Shown in pieces: positions 17,339-17,500 of a stretch of 17,500 bases of DNA (the stretch's first letter is position 1; each line of letters opens with the position of its first letter). The notes beneath the pieces were generated by a model. It ran no database searches and was not told the origin of the DNA. It worked only from the letters and a program-made list of their open reading frames with translations. The DNA comes from Botryococcus braunii (Eukaryota > Chlorophyta > Trebouxiophyceae): the NCBI GenBank assembly GCA_002005505.1, contig KV908364.1, positions 130,021-147,520 on the forward strand, in the 5' to 3' direction. The translations under genes were made by a program, and so were the position numbers.

Positions 17339-17500
17339 ATGGGTAAACTTCGTCTTTTTGAGCCTTCTTTGATGACTTTTCACCATTGGGTTGGGGTTGC
17401 TGAGTCGTATTTCACGCTCAACAAAACCGCGGAGGAAAATAAGGTCCATACGGCGGTTCAGCGGCTTAGTGCCGGGCCGACCAAAACATGGTTATCTTTT
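17339..17500 (+). CDS. Retrotransposon gag, N-terminal part (runs off window)
   Basis: Starts at ATG 17339, 81 bp after the LTR end, and stays open for 54 codons to the window edge. The peptide has the retrotransposon gag spacing: 'FEPSLMTFHHWVGVAESYF', then 'EENKVHTAVQRLSAGPTKTW'. The Trp, the E-x-YF group and the Lys...Ala...Leu...Trp series match the capsid-like gag domain of Ty3/gypsy elements. Gag forms the particle in which the element's RNA is copied. Nothing shows whether the element is intact, because the rest lies outside. Confidence 0.75.
   Translation, partial: MGKLRLFEPSLMTFHHWVGVAESYFTLNKTAEENKVHTAVQRLSAGPTKTWLSF

Noticed and set aside
16711..17340. 209-codon minus-strand frame, longest on the right side
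   Set aside because: It crosses the foldback and lies antisense to the LTR, primer site and gag leader. Parts repeat because of the inverted arms and no domain is seen.

Overview
The window reads as nuclear DNA from a eukaryote, most likely a green plant or streptophyte alga. Three things support this: one spliced gene with four introns of about 400-900 bp, long stretches without coding sequence, and Ty3/gypsy-type LTR-retrotransposon pieces with microsatellites. The protein of the spliced gene has the plant/fungal-type RRM2 signature 'ARVMWDQ' rather than the animal TIA-1 form. A charophyte such as Chara is my best guess; the sequence alone does not prove it.

Left edge (1-1309): debris of LTR retrotransposons. 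A minus-strand Ty3/gypsy integrase core fragment (1-388) is preceded, on its own strand, by a primer-binding-site-like sequence (436-447) and a candidate LTR (455-646). This looks like an element that lost gag, protease and reverse transcriptase. A plus-strand LTR with a polypurine tract in front (1098-1309) belongs to a second element. From 1310 to about 4190 no gene is seen, only low-complexity DNA: (CA)n, 49 uninterrupted CT units inside a >400-bp pyrimidine tract, several poly-C/G runs, and CA/C-rich stretches.

Centre (6332-9782, minus strand): a complete five-exon gene for a 389-residue UBP1/TIA-1-like RNA-binding protein with three RRMs and a glutamine-rich tail. All exon junctions have GT-AG borders and keep frame. 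A TATA-like box lies about 320 bp upstream. The flanks, about 4190-6331 and 9783-12345, hold no convincing gene.

Right part (12346-17035): many unexplained repeat structures. They include a 133-bp direct duplication with a 30-bp palindrome in only one copy, an orphan 115-codon minus-strand frame with splice-like borders, an asymmetric inverted repeat (14968-15020), a 202-bp palindrome (15479-15680) lying between two 61-bp direct repeats, and a 35-bp-arm foldback (16921-16992).

Right edge (17053-17500): the 5' end of another Ty3-type element, with a 205-bp LTR related to the one at 1111-1309, a primer binding site and the start of gag. The 13 nt beginning one base before its primer binding site are identical to those at the left-edge element on the opposite strand, so two distinct elements appear to share one unusual tRNA primer.
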